In this document: positions 22,714-64,000 of the stretch, in pieces
Layout of the letters: every line of letters begins with the position of its first letter
Position numbering within the stretch: the first letter of the stretch is position 1
Assembly (NCBI RefSeq): GCF_036324505.1
Contig: NC_086368.1
Location: 15,395,921 to 15,459,920 of the forward strand
DNA: 64,000 nucleotides
Source of the DNA: Eleginops maclovinus
Taxonomy: Eukaryota; Chordata; Actinopteri; Perciformes; Eleginopidae
Direction: 5' to 3'
The notes under the pieces: model-generated
Seen by the model: the letters and a program-made list of their open reading frames with translations, nothing else
Told to the model about the DNA's origin: nothing
Databases searched by the model: none
Program-made: the position numbers and the translations under genes

Positions 22714-25480
22714 TATAGACTGTGACTAAGAACACATCAGAGAGAGGAAGGGGTTACTGTGAGTCCTTGTACTTGCCAGTGAAAAGGACACAGAATCAAT
22801 ATTTCAAAAGCTATACATTACAATAATATTTATGCACACAAAAGCCAAATAGCTTGAGAGTTGAGATACTGTTGAGGGTCTGCTTTCCTGGAATACATTT
22901 TACTAACCATGAAAATCAATAACAGATGTATTCATTAACAATACATTTAATCTGAACCCCTCAAGGCTCAAATTGTACTATCTGTATGTGTGTCTTGTCA
23001 GGGTGTATCACACTAAGTCATGGGAATTGTTGTTGTGTAAATGTGCAACATATCAGGAATTCTTTTGATTTGTGTGCATCCTAATTTATCATGCATGCAC
23101 TGCACTCTCTACTCAAAGGCAGCCTTGCACAGGGTGTTGCCATCTACTGTACCATGCTGGATAAATAAAGCATTTCATGATGCGGTCATACATGTACAAA
23201 ACTTAATACATTTTCAGATTTACAAATAAGGTCTGAAATGTTTCTGATAACGCATCAAGGTGAACTTATTAGCCTAGACAAAGAGTCACAGAATTAAGCA
23301 TTTTAGGGAGCTCTGTGATACTCTGTGTGATATCCGTCTGTTACACGGAGAGAAGGAGAAATATAAAAAATAAAAACACTCTCCTGAAAGCAACATTGTT
23401 ATCTTTTACTGGCTGTCTCTCAACTGACAAGTCTCTGAGATGATCCCTTTAAATTAATTAATCATGACTTTGAATCCTGGAGCAAGGCACTACGTCATTA
23501 CTTACTCATTGTTAAGAGTACGTGTTAGAATCAATACTAAATTAAACACAAGTTTGACTCATAATATTGAAAACTTTTCAAATAAAAACCCCATTGCCCT
23601 CAAAGTGTCCCAGATGCAGATGACAACACATGTTACAGATATGGACAATGTGAATCCTTATCCTAGTAATGTACAGCATTATACGTTTGTTGGTTTTTCT
23701 ATCAACTTTTAAAAACCATAAAATCAAAAAATCAACTATCATGTAAGCAGTCATGATATAAATAGGTGAAAATATATATATATATATATTTTAAATTCCC
23801 CAAAAGTTTAATCATTATATTGGCTTGGATAATGCACTTTAACTAATAATATATATATTTTTTTAAATGTTTGTCACCATTGAGTACTTGGCATGATATA
23901 ACTTCAGGAAAAAAATGTAAACATTTGCATTCTCATTCATGACATGCCTGCTATGAAGCTGTAAAAAAGAAGATATAATATGGAAAAACTTGAAATAAAT
24001 AAAAACATGACTTGCATTTGTATACATTGTTTAATTCATATTATGAAAATGAATGATCTGCATCTCATCACGGGTCCTTAAGGGGTTTTTAATAGAAGAG
24101 TGTTACAGCTTCATGATGATGATTGTGATGTTGTTAAGCTGAAGGCACAGAACGTAAAGATTGAAACAGGAAGTTATGATAATTGTGTCCTGCTGTGAGA
24201 TTATTATATGTTATTGAAGAGTTTGTTCTCATAAAATGGGACATTGCTTGGCCTTATGTAACTTATTTTTCAAACCAGCTAAAGCATCTGTTATTATTGA
24301 TCAGGCATTCCTCATTTCAGAGAGGCAGACAACAATTTCAATGCCAACATTCAATGTTTGAGTCCTTTCCAAGTAATCTAAATGTTTCATTAGACAATTT
24401 ACTGGTTCAACTCAACTAATCCCACCTTGCCCTATAGATCAGTGGGTCAGAAGGGATGTTTTGTAGATAAAAAGGAACAAATTCCTTCATACCCTAAAAG
24501 ATTATCATACAAAGGTATTCAAGAATATTCTCATGACGTGAAACAATATTTAAACTGATAACATAAACATACCACTCTCCCTAAACAGGCACTTCAATGT
24601 ATGTTTTTCTCTTTCCAACACAGTATGCAAGCAATGGTAACATTACACAATATGACTCAGAATCACATCTAAAAAAAACTAGAATGTATCTTTGATTTGT
24701 ATTCATTACTTTTTACTGAATTGTTTCAGACATGGCCTCTTTTAGAACACAGAGTGTAAACCTTGACATTAACCATCTATAACTGTGTAGTTGTTTTACC
24801 TTCCAGACTAATGAAAACTGTAAACACAGTGTCTTGTTTGACATGTCCTTGTTGAACAATGGTTTCTCAGGTGGAACAAATTAAATTTAGTTTATGCTCC
24901 GTCAGAGTGAGCTGGTGGTGTAAAACCCTCTGACCGATGAACTACAAAGTCAATTTCAAAGGGAGATGTAATCATGTACTTTTTAAAATGTATTCACAAC
25001 TCTGTTCTTTGCGTATCGATCACTACAGAGCCTGTTCCTAATCCTTATATTATAACTAACAGAGGGCTGACTACTCACTACATGCCATCTAACTCTTTCT
25101 GTGGTGCAGTTTCTCCATCATGTGGCGACAGAGCAAACTGCAGACTATTCTTGGGATTTTACATCTTTTTTTCCACTGTCCCCCTTCTGGTTTATATCAT
25201 AGGCAATGTTGTTAAGTCTCTTTCAATTAAAAGTGTCTAGAAGAAACCTGTTTTGTGGTCATGTGCTTATAAAAAAAAATACTTGCTTTTACAGTAAAGA
25301 ACTAGCTATTAGCCAATACCTGTTGTCTTTATTCATCTTTCTTTACTTCTCTCTGATCGGCTCCCATCCAAACCAATACATGTATAATTGTAATCACAGC
25401 GTTTTCATATTAAACTTATTTAAAAACCTTTTGTTGTTACTGACCTTTATTACATAGTCCCTGAAGTCCACTTGTTTTTA
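22710..25480. other. Intergenic DNA between srgap3 and rad18, part 2
   Basis: AT-rich DNA with short chance frames only. Short TA runs occur near 23771-23790 and 23850. No exon, RNA gene or full transposon was recognised. Confidence 0.5.
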
Positions 25481-25685
25481 GTCTTTATATCTGCCATACA
25501 ATGTCTTATATTCTAGTATAAGTAATGCATGCTTTTTCTTCTTTATACTAATATGTTACCTTATTCTGTATGATTCTATAGTTTTTTATCAGCTATGCCA
25601 CTTTTGCGTCCGTGCCACTTTTGCTGTAACAAATGTAAATGCCCCGCTGTGGGACTAATAAAGGATTTCTGATTCTGATATTAAC
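25480..25685 (+). mobile_element. L2-like LINE 3' tail
   Basis: Ends with AAATGCCCCGCTGTGGGACT, then AATAAAGGATTTCTGATTCTG, the usual end of fish L2-like elements. Upstream repeats of TGCCACTTTTG fit the same 3' UTR. Only the 3' end is present, consistent with 5' truncation. Confidence 0.75.
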
Positions 25686-26269
25686 ACTAATGACCATTTA
25701 AATAAGGGGTTAGTTAGGAATTAGCAATTGAAGTATTGCTCGTGTATTCATCAGCCTTTTCCTGATCAAGAAAAAAACATGTTCAGCTTCTTACTATGAT
25801 CAATGAGGCTGGACACCAACACACAATTTTAGGCCAGACTGTCAACTTTTCCTATATTCCCCTTTCTAACTTATTTTAAGTTGATGTGGATCAGTTGGTA
25901 AAAACGTTTAAGGTAAGTACCTTAAAGCACCAATCTGGATTTAGCACCATTTAACAACATTTTGTGACAGTATTGGGATGTGTTACATAAGCCTTGAACT
26001 TTAATAATACCTACCATAAGAATGTTTTTCCAAAAATGGCTTTCATTTTTAATAATGAATATTTATATTAAAGAGAAAAACGTAATATTTGAAACCAGGT
26101 ATTTAAAGACTCTAAAGTACAGAATGATCAGCTGAAGCATCAACAAAAAAAACACACGCTTCCATCACATTATCTGTTATCTTTTGGATTTCTATGACGG
26201 GATTTCAGCCTTTAGAGCTGCCTTGTAACGCCACAAATTATAAGAAAGAAACCACTCACAGTATCCAGA

Positions 26270-29200
26270 TCACAGAGCAATAATGGTTTTATTTGGATGC
26301 AGGGGTTTTCAACATCCAGTCAGTGGCATGGTGTACATTACATCACAGGGTTTCAACCAACCAGACACTCATCAACAAACAGCATCACTAGACAAACGAT
26401 TAAAGAGAAGGTAAACAGTATGACAGCAACTCACACTCTGGTCCCCACAACATCTAAGTCTGCGCTCTTACTGTGATATCCTTCTTCAATATTAATGTAT
26501 TATCTTCTAACGGCAGCAGACTAACAGTGTTACCCATTTCAGCATACATTCCTGGAAAAAATGTCACATGTAGGGAGAATAACAGCGCATTAAGAGCCTT
26601 ATTACCTCTGTAAAAAGAGGAAGAGTTTCCAACAATAATGCAATGAAGGGAAGGAGCTAAATGACGAGTACGGCTCAACCACAGCACAGGCAGTTCACAG
26701 GGAAAACAAAAAATGTGAGAAATATTCTGAGATGATTCTACTGAATTTCACCAGTAGAACTTGTATACAGTAGTTTCTTTAACTCCTATCCTTCAGCGAT
26801 CACCTCAAAGACAGACGAGCACTTCATGAATATTATTCTTTAATAATTCACGAGGTGAATATCTGTACACGCTTCATTCGTTATGGTGGTTTGAAAACTG
26901 AGTAGCAGTAGAAAGTAAAGATAAAAAAGCAACATCAGTTTATAATAAACGTGACAACTTATAGACAACATATTACAGTAAAAAAAGTAAATATAAAAGT
27001 CCAATAAAAATTGATGTTGTGCACAAAAGGCACTCCAATATTCTGCTCCACTTACACAAGTGTCTATAAATAAAATACAAAACAGTCTAGTTAAATATAA
27101 TGATGGTAATTCAACCCCTTTGAAATTGTGTGCTTTCTTCGTATTTCAATAAACGTATTACCTTTTTTAGTAAAATTTTCTTCATAGCTTTGAACAGTTA
27201 CAATACTGTAACCAGAACCAACAAATGAAACTGTATGGAAAAGATAAGTGATTGTTATATTAGCTCCAGGTTGACATGCCCATGGAAAGTGCGTCACAAG
27301 AAGAGGCAATACCAGCTTGAACCAGCAGTGTGTGTGAGTGCACTGTTTGAGTTTAAATGCTGCATTTCCTTTTTCTTCTGGCTGTAGGAGCACTGTTCCC
27401 TAAAAATCAATCCATTGACAACAAGCAAATGAATTCAATTTACATGTACAGCAGTAAGACTTTAGAATATACAGATTGACTGTAGATTAACAGTGGAATC
27501 AGGGCCTTGTTTACATGCTAATGTTTAAAACTGATTTTACTCAATCAAGCATTGTTCCTTTCACTATTTGGCAACTGTTTAATTCATCATTCCAAATCCC
27601 TGTTAATGTTAAGAATCATTTCTCTAAAAACAAACATCCAATATTGAGTTATTGTGTGCATTTTACCAAGGCATGGCACCACATACAGCCATTGTTTAAT
27701 TGCCGCAGAATATGAGTCAGACAGTACAGCTCAAAACATGCAGCACACAGCAGACTCTTTGGGATGCGGATAATAAGGTCTCTGGACTAGAGCTGTCAGA
27801 ATGACAAGAGGAATGGTAGATATAAACACTGAAATGTATCTGTTTAGTTTCCTTTCAACAAAATAAATAGTCTACAGTCAGAGCATAACTGTATCCATCA
27901 ACAAGAAGCAGTAAAAGGCAGGAAGTAAGGGGTCTGTGATAGGTGTGAAAACAGTGTGTCACAACATCAACTTTGCTAGTTCCTCTGGGTAAGTATCACA
28001 TTTTTCATTAAAAGAGGAACTGTCGGAGGGTATTTTATCATATCTTTAATGAAATAATATCACCCGAATCTAAGTGGCAACAATTCAAGATTAACAAACT
28101 GAGTGTGAAAATGGGAAAGTGTGTCAAAAGATAATAAAGAAAAATGTGCTCAGGCTTGTTGTCCATTCAACAGCAATCAGTTTTCTACTGTACTAGTTAC
28201 TAGTTACTAGTTACCAAATGCATTTCAAGCAGACAGTTCAAGGGAAGTTATTTAAACCTTACGCAGTTAAAGAGTACGTTTGTTGTTACTGAATATGATA
28301 CTATTCAGATATATTGGGATCTTAACTCTAAGTGCCATTTACAGCCAACCTTTTTTGCCTTTTTTTTTACAAGCATGACCACTTAAACAATCCTCGCCAT
28401 ATATTATGTACAGGTTGACCACAGGTTTCCTACATTAGTTGATGAATTAGTCTTGCTTTGTTAAGTTCAGATTAGTAAATGTCAGACTTCATATATCATA
28501 TTCATGACAGGATGCGCTTATTTTAAGCAGTGAATTCAATTATTTCAGGTACAACATCTAGAGTACCCCACACATTGCAGGTTTAAAACGTTACACTGCA
28601 AGTTCCCCATGTATTTCTTTATCAAATATTTGTACATCTGGTTTCAAATTGATTTCTTATTCTTACAATGGGGATATAAGAAAATCCCACATCATTACAC
28701 ATTTCTAAATGATGCAAGTATTAATGTTTTGCTAATTTTATCCAAACCCAGCATGCAGAAGTATATAATGTCACTAAGGGGTTACTTCGCTCAACATCCA
28801 CTCTATTATAGTACAAACAGAAAGCATGGGTACTTCAAGTAGGTTTGTATGTACAGCCATAAGGCCCGCGACCTCAACGGTAAGCAGACATGGTATTTTA
28901 GCCTGAATGTTTACATTGTCCAGATGAGGTGCTTCATATACTTCAGTAGGAGTAAATCAAACATCAGCTGGACAATGTGTGCTTGGTGCAAACCAATACT
29001 AAATGTCACACAAGTATTGCTTCACTTGCATCCATTGTATCTCTGAAACGAGAATATGGCCACTGATACTTTTTTTTTTAACCGAGGTAAAACTGAATTA
29101 CATGTATTCTTATAAACATTTTCTTCAGTTAGATCAAGTTTCAAAGAGAGTTGAGCTTTGCCCTATCACACTTCTACAGCTTCTTTCATCGCTTTATCCC

Positions 29201-29381
29201 CATGGCAACATATTATAGGCTTACTTCAAGAGCTTCCTGAATATATGAATTAAGTCGAGTGGAAAACAGAGGAAAAATATCCATATCTGCTTCTCACACA
29301 TCAGCACTCATTTCCGTAATGATCCTCTTTTTCCCTCACTTCAAGCTTTACAACCTGATCACCTTGCAAATTCTACCATTG
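26270..29381 (-). other. srgap3: Probable srgap3 3' UTR
   Basis: The 3.1 kb after the srgap3 stop codon (reading the minus strand) contains no other gene and no clear transposon. A minus-strand AATAAA lies at 26288-26293, a plausible distal poly(A) signal. Long 3' UTRs are usual for neuronal genes. The end point is inferred, and other AATAAA motifs could give shorter transcripts. Confidence 0.5.
26288..26293 (-). terminator. Candidate srgap3 poly(A) signal
   Basis: AATAAA on the minus strand. Chosen because sequence to the right, back to the stop, shows no other gene. Unproven. Confidence 0.35.
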
Positions 29382-57639
<28,258 letters not shown>

Positions 57640-57949
57640 CTGAAAAAAAAAGTCCAAACAACAAAAATACCAGACTGTTAGACATTTTTTGTAACGGTGG
57701 TTATAAATGTTTAGTTTATCTGGCATTATCCTAAGTTAAACATGAGTTTAAGATTCAACAGCATCACTAACAACTCTGAGGATAAAAAGAAAAATTAGGA
57801 TTTGGAGCTTACAAATAAATAATTTCCCTTTCTGATAATAAAAAACATGAATGACATGGAAAACAAATCACTTTTTTACCTTGCCCATTGAATAGAGTAG
57901 TTTTTTTTTACAAATAAATCAAATGGCGCAAAGTGCTCGCAGCCCCACT

Positions 57950-58640
57950 AAAACGTCATTTAGAAAGTCAGAGCTGATTGGCTGTAAGTGTGTGTGCTGC
58001 GAAAAGTGTAGTTATGAAGAGGAGAAGGGAGAGCTTAGACTACATCACCAGCGGTAAATAACACAAACAGAAAATGAAAGAAGTTGACCATCTACTGGAG
58101 CTTTGGTGAGGGAAAGTATAGTTTATGTTTACGGACAACAGTAACCTATTTCAGGAGTGAATAAACTCACGGACAAAAAGAGACACAAGGCCTCCTTGTA
58201 TTCGTATAAAGTGCCACAGGAACGAGTCCTAAAACCCGGAGGTGAATAAGCATTTCACAACTTCCGGTTCCCTCGTCTCATAGTTAATGCGATTTCTACC
58301 ATAGGATTTAGGAAAATAGCTCGAAATAAGGTCTGTAGTTGACACAAATTTAAGAGAAGGATCACGTTTTGTTATACGACATTAAATACATCAGCAGTGA
58401 TCCCGCTGGTGATTTTTGAAGAGTTTACGTGTCTGAAAAACGATAGTTGTTAACTAGTGGCTAAATTGTCGAGGACGTTGTACGTCATTAGGCCGAACAC
58501 GTAAACACTCCCGCTAAATTTGTTTCCCCCTGTTCTGCTTGAAATACAGCGTGGCTCAAAGGAACAGCTTTGTTTAAATATGCAAGCGCACGAAAGTCAG
58601 TTGAAACGATCTTAAGTTGGTGGGACGTTGAAGTCCTGCG
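57950..58640. repeat. Unclassified probable dispersed repeat
   Basis: More CpG dinucleotides than the surrounding intron, and segments such as CACAACTTCCGGTTCCCTCG and CGTTTTGTTATACGACATTA that look like an interspersed fish repeat. Terminal repeats and target duplication were not found, so class and ends are unknown. A short regulatory region is the alternative. Confidence 0.35.
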
Positions 58641-58670
58641 ACCCTGCTATACTCCTCTGTAGTTCGTTTA

Positions 58671-59527
58671 AAGAGTTGGGTGTAAAGGCGTTACAAAAGT
58701 AACGGAGTTACAGTAATGTATTACTTTGAGCTGTAACGCAGTAATATAACGCATTACTTCTGAAATGTGGGTAATATAATACCCGTTACAATTCTCAGTA
58801 ACGCAGGTTTTAACCCGAAATTATGTGGTGTTTTGTTTCTAAGAAATCACAAACATCGCGAGACATTCCGACACCAGAGAAATAATTGTGCAGGTAGAAT
58901 AGTATCTCAGTAAGCCTGTTTACTGTTGGTTAAAAGGGCTGCAGAAACAGATTAGCAATGGAGAGCTGCAGGCTCGGAGAAAAGAAAAGAAAAACACACG
59001 AGTGCGCGCAGGCCAAAGCAACAGAAGGTAACTTTCTGTCGGGCTGCATGCCTCTTGAACCCCGGGAAATTCAGAGACTCGTGGCAGAGTGTTGAAGGTA
59101 TGCAACCTTTGTCAACTGGAATCGCCGGCTTTTAGAAAGCTTGTCAGCCAAATCCCCGTTAACACACCGATCATATACAGCAGGTTACAGGGCCGTGCAG
59201 AGGTTCCACTAACATGTTATTAATAACACACAGCGACTTAATGTTACCGGTATCACATTATTCAGCCCACTTAAACGGAGCGTAAGTTTAATTTCAGCAT
59301 ACTGCCATAGATAGCTTTAATTAATGAGCTGCAATAAACTACATTTTAGCATTTAAAGCCATACTTTTGTGGTTATTTATGGTGAAAGTAACTCAAAGTA
59401 ACGCAAAAGTAGTGTAACGCATTACATTTCAGAGACAGTAATAATGTAATGTAACTTATTACTTTAAAAACACAGTAATAAGTAATATGTACTGTATTAC
59501 ATTTTGGAAGTAACTTGCCCATCACTG
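58671..59527. mobile_element. Non-autonomous hAT-type DNA transposon
   Basis: An 8-bp target duplication TTCGTTTA flanks the copy (58663-58670 and 59528-59535). The left end AAGAGTTGGG and right end CCCATCACTG pair as degenerate CAGNGNTGGG inverted termini, as in hAT elements. Subterminal regions are full of GTAACGCATTAC-type motifs in both orientations. 857 bp, no transposase frame. Confidence 0.85.
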
Positions 59528-62500
59528 TTCGTTTATAGCATAACACAAGGCTATGGAGAAATTGCATTGTTTTTTTGTCGAAGGAACCCATGCACAGCTT
59601 ACTTTCAGGTCGTGCGAGACGCTACAATGATGATTGAATGATACAACGTATGATGTGTGAGGTGCGCGCAACCAATCCAAGCTACAAGGACTAATGCAGT
59701 TCAGAGCCCAGACCACTGCTCTGACGCTTTTAAAGCAACTTCGAGATTTTAACTGTATCAGGGCCCCAAAGGTCATGGTGGCCGTAGGACGTACAATTAT
59801 TTTCGGGCCATCATGGCCAGACCGAGGGGCAATGACGGCCTTTGCTGTCATGGCCGCCGTGAAATTCCTACCCTGGCTGGTGACCTATAATGACTAGAGA
59901 ATCATGGGCTCTGATTGCTGCATAATCAGTTTAAATTGTCTCTGCCTCGGGTGGATTTCCAAAAGAAAGGCCAAGGCTCATAGACAGGAAAGCCAACACA
60001 CATACACAATCCCTTTAAACCCCATATCCTTGTCTGGATCCTATCTGAGCGTTAATCGATCAACCAACCCTGAGGAGGAGACACAAAGAAAGATGGGCAA
60101 ATGAAAGCAAAGGAGGGAGAGCCAGAGCAAGAGTGGAGGAATAGTGTTTCACTGTGGAGCAGAAAGAGGAGATGAGCAGCGCCAACATCAAAGAGCCCTC
60201 CTTCAGAGGGCTTCCTTAATGCTAATCACACCTAATGAAGTTGATATCTAGCTACTCCAGAGTGCTTTACCCATTATTCCTTTACTAAATTCTGCCCATA
60301 AACTCACTTACATCAGGCTGAAAGGACACATACACATAGTTCTCAAGACATCAGTCCACGGCAGTAACATGATGCCAAACATCATCTGTACAAGTATTAC
60401 TGGGCCTGCAACATTAAATAGAGACAGGTGTCCTGAGATGCCTTTAGCAAGTCAATTAGTTTTCTATTATAGTAATTTAAAAGAGTTGAGAAAATCAAGG
60501 CTGTGCACGCCCCATTAAAGCCCTGCTATAATATATTGATTAAATTGAACATTTGCTGTATCAAAAATGAGATGCATCAGACTTTGGAAATCATGGGTTT
60601 AGGTTTGATAAACAATAGAGAACCAGATGTAAAGCACATTCTCCTTCACTACTCTTGGATGGCCTAATATCTTAACATCCCTCATTTTGTGCCAGTTCTG
60701 CTTGACTGACCTATCTGCCTGTAAGCAATGCAGCTCCTCTGTGTTTAATTGCTGTTTGTGGTTGAGAGGTTTAAGAAAAAAGCACCTGTACTCTCTGCTA
60801 ATCCCTAAAAGTGGTCAGAGATGCTTCATCACATCCCTAAGCACAACCAGGTTCCCATTTTAGGCTCTTTTTTTATCCTCTTCACCTTTTCACCCAAACA
60901 CTGCTCAGGTAAATCCTTCTTCATAATGCATCAAACAGAACCATGAGTCTATAGATATGCTCTGCCTTTGTATGTATAATGTTGAGTGTGGTCCTTATCT
61001 TAGTTTAGTGTGTTATTATGTTTAGCAGTCAGTAGTTATGCATATAGGCAGCAAAAACACATATGCGGGTATAAACCAAAGACGCAGACAGATTGAAATA
61101 GTAAAAACGTGTTGAAACATCAGAGGATCATCAAACCGAATTGTACATGAATATACCAAAAGCAAATGACAATCCATCCAGTGGTTTTATGGAGATTTAA
61201 CTCAAAATCACATGTCAATCTCATGGTGGAACTAGAGGAAACAATAATAATATAATATATTAGTGGATTAATGGGATGTGTCCTCTGGGGACAATGTCTA
61301 TGACTGTACACTTTAATGGCAACATATTTAACTATTGTTGAGGTATTCTAGATCAGTCTGAAACAAGGTGGTGAATTTGAAAGAAAAAATGAACAATGAT
61401 GACGATAAATAAGAAAGTCTGAAGGTGAAAAACGTATTCCTAATGCTAAGGGTTAAAGCGCGAAGACAGAAATAGACAAAGGACACCAAACCTCTCTTCC
61501 CAAGTCGCTGTCCTCATTTCACAGGAATTAGGAGCAGGAGGTCGGTAATTAGGCCTGTGTACCAGCAGCATGTCTGGGAGTATTTTAACACTGCAATAAA
61601 TGTAGCTCCTGCACTTGTTTTATGGGAAAGAGACAATAACTTCTTTGTACCGGCTCTTAAAACAGAGGTCAATCTATCACAAAAGATCGACTTCAGTTTA
61701 CAGCAAAACTCATTAATCTCTACTCTGTAACCATTTCTCCGTGCTGATTTCCTGTAAAAGTCTGCATATCAATCTTGAGCCCGCTGGACAATTAATCTAG
61801 AGGGCTTCAAAAGGGTTGGTTTTTGATGGCTCCATGCCCTCGGTATTTATACACAGGGTATCATTAACATACAGGAGGCAAACAATGAACTCTGCGAGTC
61901 TCTAGAGAAGTGAGAAAGAGGAGGAGGTGAGACAAGTGCAGGTTTCTAGCATCCTATTACATCCGTCTCATTCTGCAAAGCACTGCCTGGCTGTCTCCAT
62001 GGTTTTTACAAGTTCTGCACTGCATCACTGTCACTGTGAGGCAGACACATACATGCAGTTTAATCTGTGAATGCATGAAGAAGCATGAAGAAGATCAGAC
62101 AGAGACAGTGAAAAGAGAAACAATGAAAGAGTGTAGGGTTGGACAATATTGCACTAATCCTTTGATTCAAGGATAAACTGATGGCAAGCTGTTGCCATAA
62201 TGTGCATACCCTGAACAAGTGAGAATTATATAGGATAGTGCATATGCTTTAGTCATGGCTGCAATGGATGCCACCATCTAATCACCCAGGGCCTATGATG
62301 CGTCTGAGCCAGGATTTCCAGAAGGAAGTGTGTATTAATCAAACAGAGACTCGGCTCTGTGAAGGCCTTTAATCCCCTCCCGATGCCCGCCTGCTGCTTA
62401 TCAATGAAACAGCTAAGGAGAGGAGAAGGAGCCAAACACAGTTTCAAAAGACAAGGGGAACGTGGGCACATGCAGCCAGCTTTGTCATTCAAATTCGTTT

Positions 62501-64000
62501 TGCCCCTGTTTTCAAGCATGGCTTCAGTATGCTACAGTGCCGATCTGCACATCGTTTAGCACTTATTTTGTGTGAACAGTCACACTGCCAACACTTGATA
62601 ATGCACAGCTGCACCGACACAGGGACCGGAGCAGAGTGGAGCACAGTTCAGCTTCAATGAAGGATTTGACAAAATCCGAAGAAAAAAACAGCTGACTTCT
62701 ATCAGCTTGATTTGTTAAACTGACAAAAAGAGGATTAAAATGCTGTGTTCAACATAGACCAAATAAACCAAGTCTTAAAATTAAAGTTTCATCTTTATAC
62801 CCTTTGGCCCCTAGGCAGCCATGGTTCCACTACATACACACATTAGGTCAAAAGCTAGAGCTGTAGTTGAAATACAGCTACACTGCCAGTGCACAAAACC
62901 CCATTACAACATCCGGTACTATCCTACTGCAGCAGACATCATTCATCATAATCACATAACTACACTGATAACTAAAGCATTCACACTTTTCATTGTGTCC
63001 CTTTAAAGACAAATGTGTTCTGGACACAGGCTGCATAACTCTTAACTGCTTTTAAAAGAAGCAAGCAGAAGTATCCATTGGTAGTTTTCAAAGCTGTGCC
63101 TTGCTAACCATGAAATGAACAGAGACATCACTTGGAAATTCAGAAAAAGAAGCTTCAAAACTCAAATAAACCGTACAAAGATCTTGCACGTTACGGTTAT
63201 AAAACAATTTTCTCCCCCAGCTCCTCCCAAACCAATCACTTGGATACACACAAAGAGATTAACACACACACACCAATCTGGGCATTGCTACAAGCCCAGT
63301 GTTATCTCTACCAGACAGGTTATTCTCCATATCAATATTGCATGAGATGTCTTTTTAATGGTGCTACTTTACTTCTGAATATGTCTGTATGACAGATGGA
63401 TGATACCAATCGACTGTAATTTGATGGGCTACATTATATATCACACGCATTATATAGCCTGAAATGTGTACTCCATAGTTATAATCAAGTTATCTGTTGT
63501 CTCTCAGGACTTGTGAACCTGACAGAGAAAGGAAGTGGTGCACTATTTGGCGAAGCAACTGCAGTATGGAGCAGCTCAGTAACCCTTCAGCGTGTCTTTT
63601 CAGTGGCAAATTAGGTAAAATGGAAAGCAAAATTATCCTTGGTCAGGTTGCTGCGGTGCAGCTGTAGCTGCAGTAGCTGTAAATCACTGTGGCATTCAGC
63701 TTGCTAATGAATCTGCAATGGGAGGGTTCAGCCAACAGACTGTTAGTGTGATCCAGCACATATGGAGGTCTGCCCCGGTCAAGATGACTAGGTTTTAATG
63801 CGCAGCTTTGATAGCCCTGTAAAACATATACTGTAAGTTTAACTGGCACAAGATACTATGATATCCTGATGTTCTCCTCTGCAGTGCAATTAGACTTGGG
63901 ACGATATGAAAATGTCTTGTTGCAATAATTCTAAAATAATGTGGTTTGAAAAATGATCTTGATAATCATCAAAATATTCTTAAGACTTTTAAAATGCATC

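Larger units (their letters stand above)
57640..64000. other. srgap3 upstream intron, part in window
   Basis: No exon resembling the N-terminal F-BAR helices was found, so the preceding exons lie beyond 64000. The stretch holds an unassigned CpG-richer block (about 57950-58640), an hAT-type element (58671-59527), and otherwise AT-rich DNA without recognisable features from about 59900 to 64000. Confidence 0.75.

Noticed and set aside
59694..59897. 67-codon frame with repeated GTCATGGTGGCCGT / GTCATGGCCGCCGT
   Set aside because: Two imperfect direct copies only; no domain, no ends of a transposon found.

Overview
This is vertebrate nuclear DNA, almost certainly from a teleost fish. The coding sequence is split into many short exons with canonical GT/AG introns, the intergenic and intronic DNA is AT-rich with long microsatellites, and the dispersed repeats are fish-type (Tc1, hAT, PIF-Harbinger, L2-like LINE tails, a tRNA-derived SINE). 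No bacterial, plasmid or phage features were seen. The species cannot be fixed from the sequence alone.

Layout: two protein-coding genes, both on the minus strand and head-to-tail. (1) srgap3, a Slit-Robo Rho GTPase activating protein, covers 29382 to beyond the right edge. Twenty coding exons were reconstructed between 57639 and 29382, every splice phase agrees, and the 1018 residues align almost without gaps to human SRGAP3 from about residue 88 to the end. Only the first one or two coding exons (start of the F-BAR domain) lie outside the window. A 3' UTR of about 3.1 kb probably runs to near 26270. (2) rad18, the post-replication-repair E3 ubiquitin ligase, covers about 1526 (or 2376) to 18198. 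It has 12 coding exons carrying RING, UBZ4 zinc finger, SAP and RAD6-binding parts in the usual order. About 8 kb of non-coding DNA separates the genes. The same order and orientation is found on human 3p25, so this is an ancient syntenic pair. The two proteins have unrelated jobs (neuronal membrane and actin remodelling; DNA damage tolerance), and no operon-like relation is implied.

Repeats: an internally deleted Tc1 copy (12810-13830) sitting inside a LINE 3' tail; a TTAA-flanked element (7642-8269) that carries a relict coding exon; a PIF-Harbinger copy with a frameshifted transposase start (50086-50816) nested in another TTAA-type element (49443-50892); an hAT-type element with a clear 8-bp target duplication (58671-59527); a tRNA-derived SINE (about 10020-10303); a relict LINE ORF (22376-22640); and several L2-like LINE tails. 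Microsatellites include a (TG)n of about 62 units, a 67-bp (CT)n, and an AT/TTA array directly upstream of the rad18 promoter.

I found no convincing previously undescribed biological system. The most useful leads are the hitchhiking exon in the TTAA element, the two competing ends of rad18, the palindromic AT array next to the rad18 promoter, nested transposon architecture, and possible cryptic cassette exons in srgap3.
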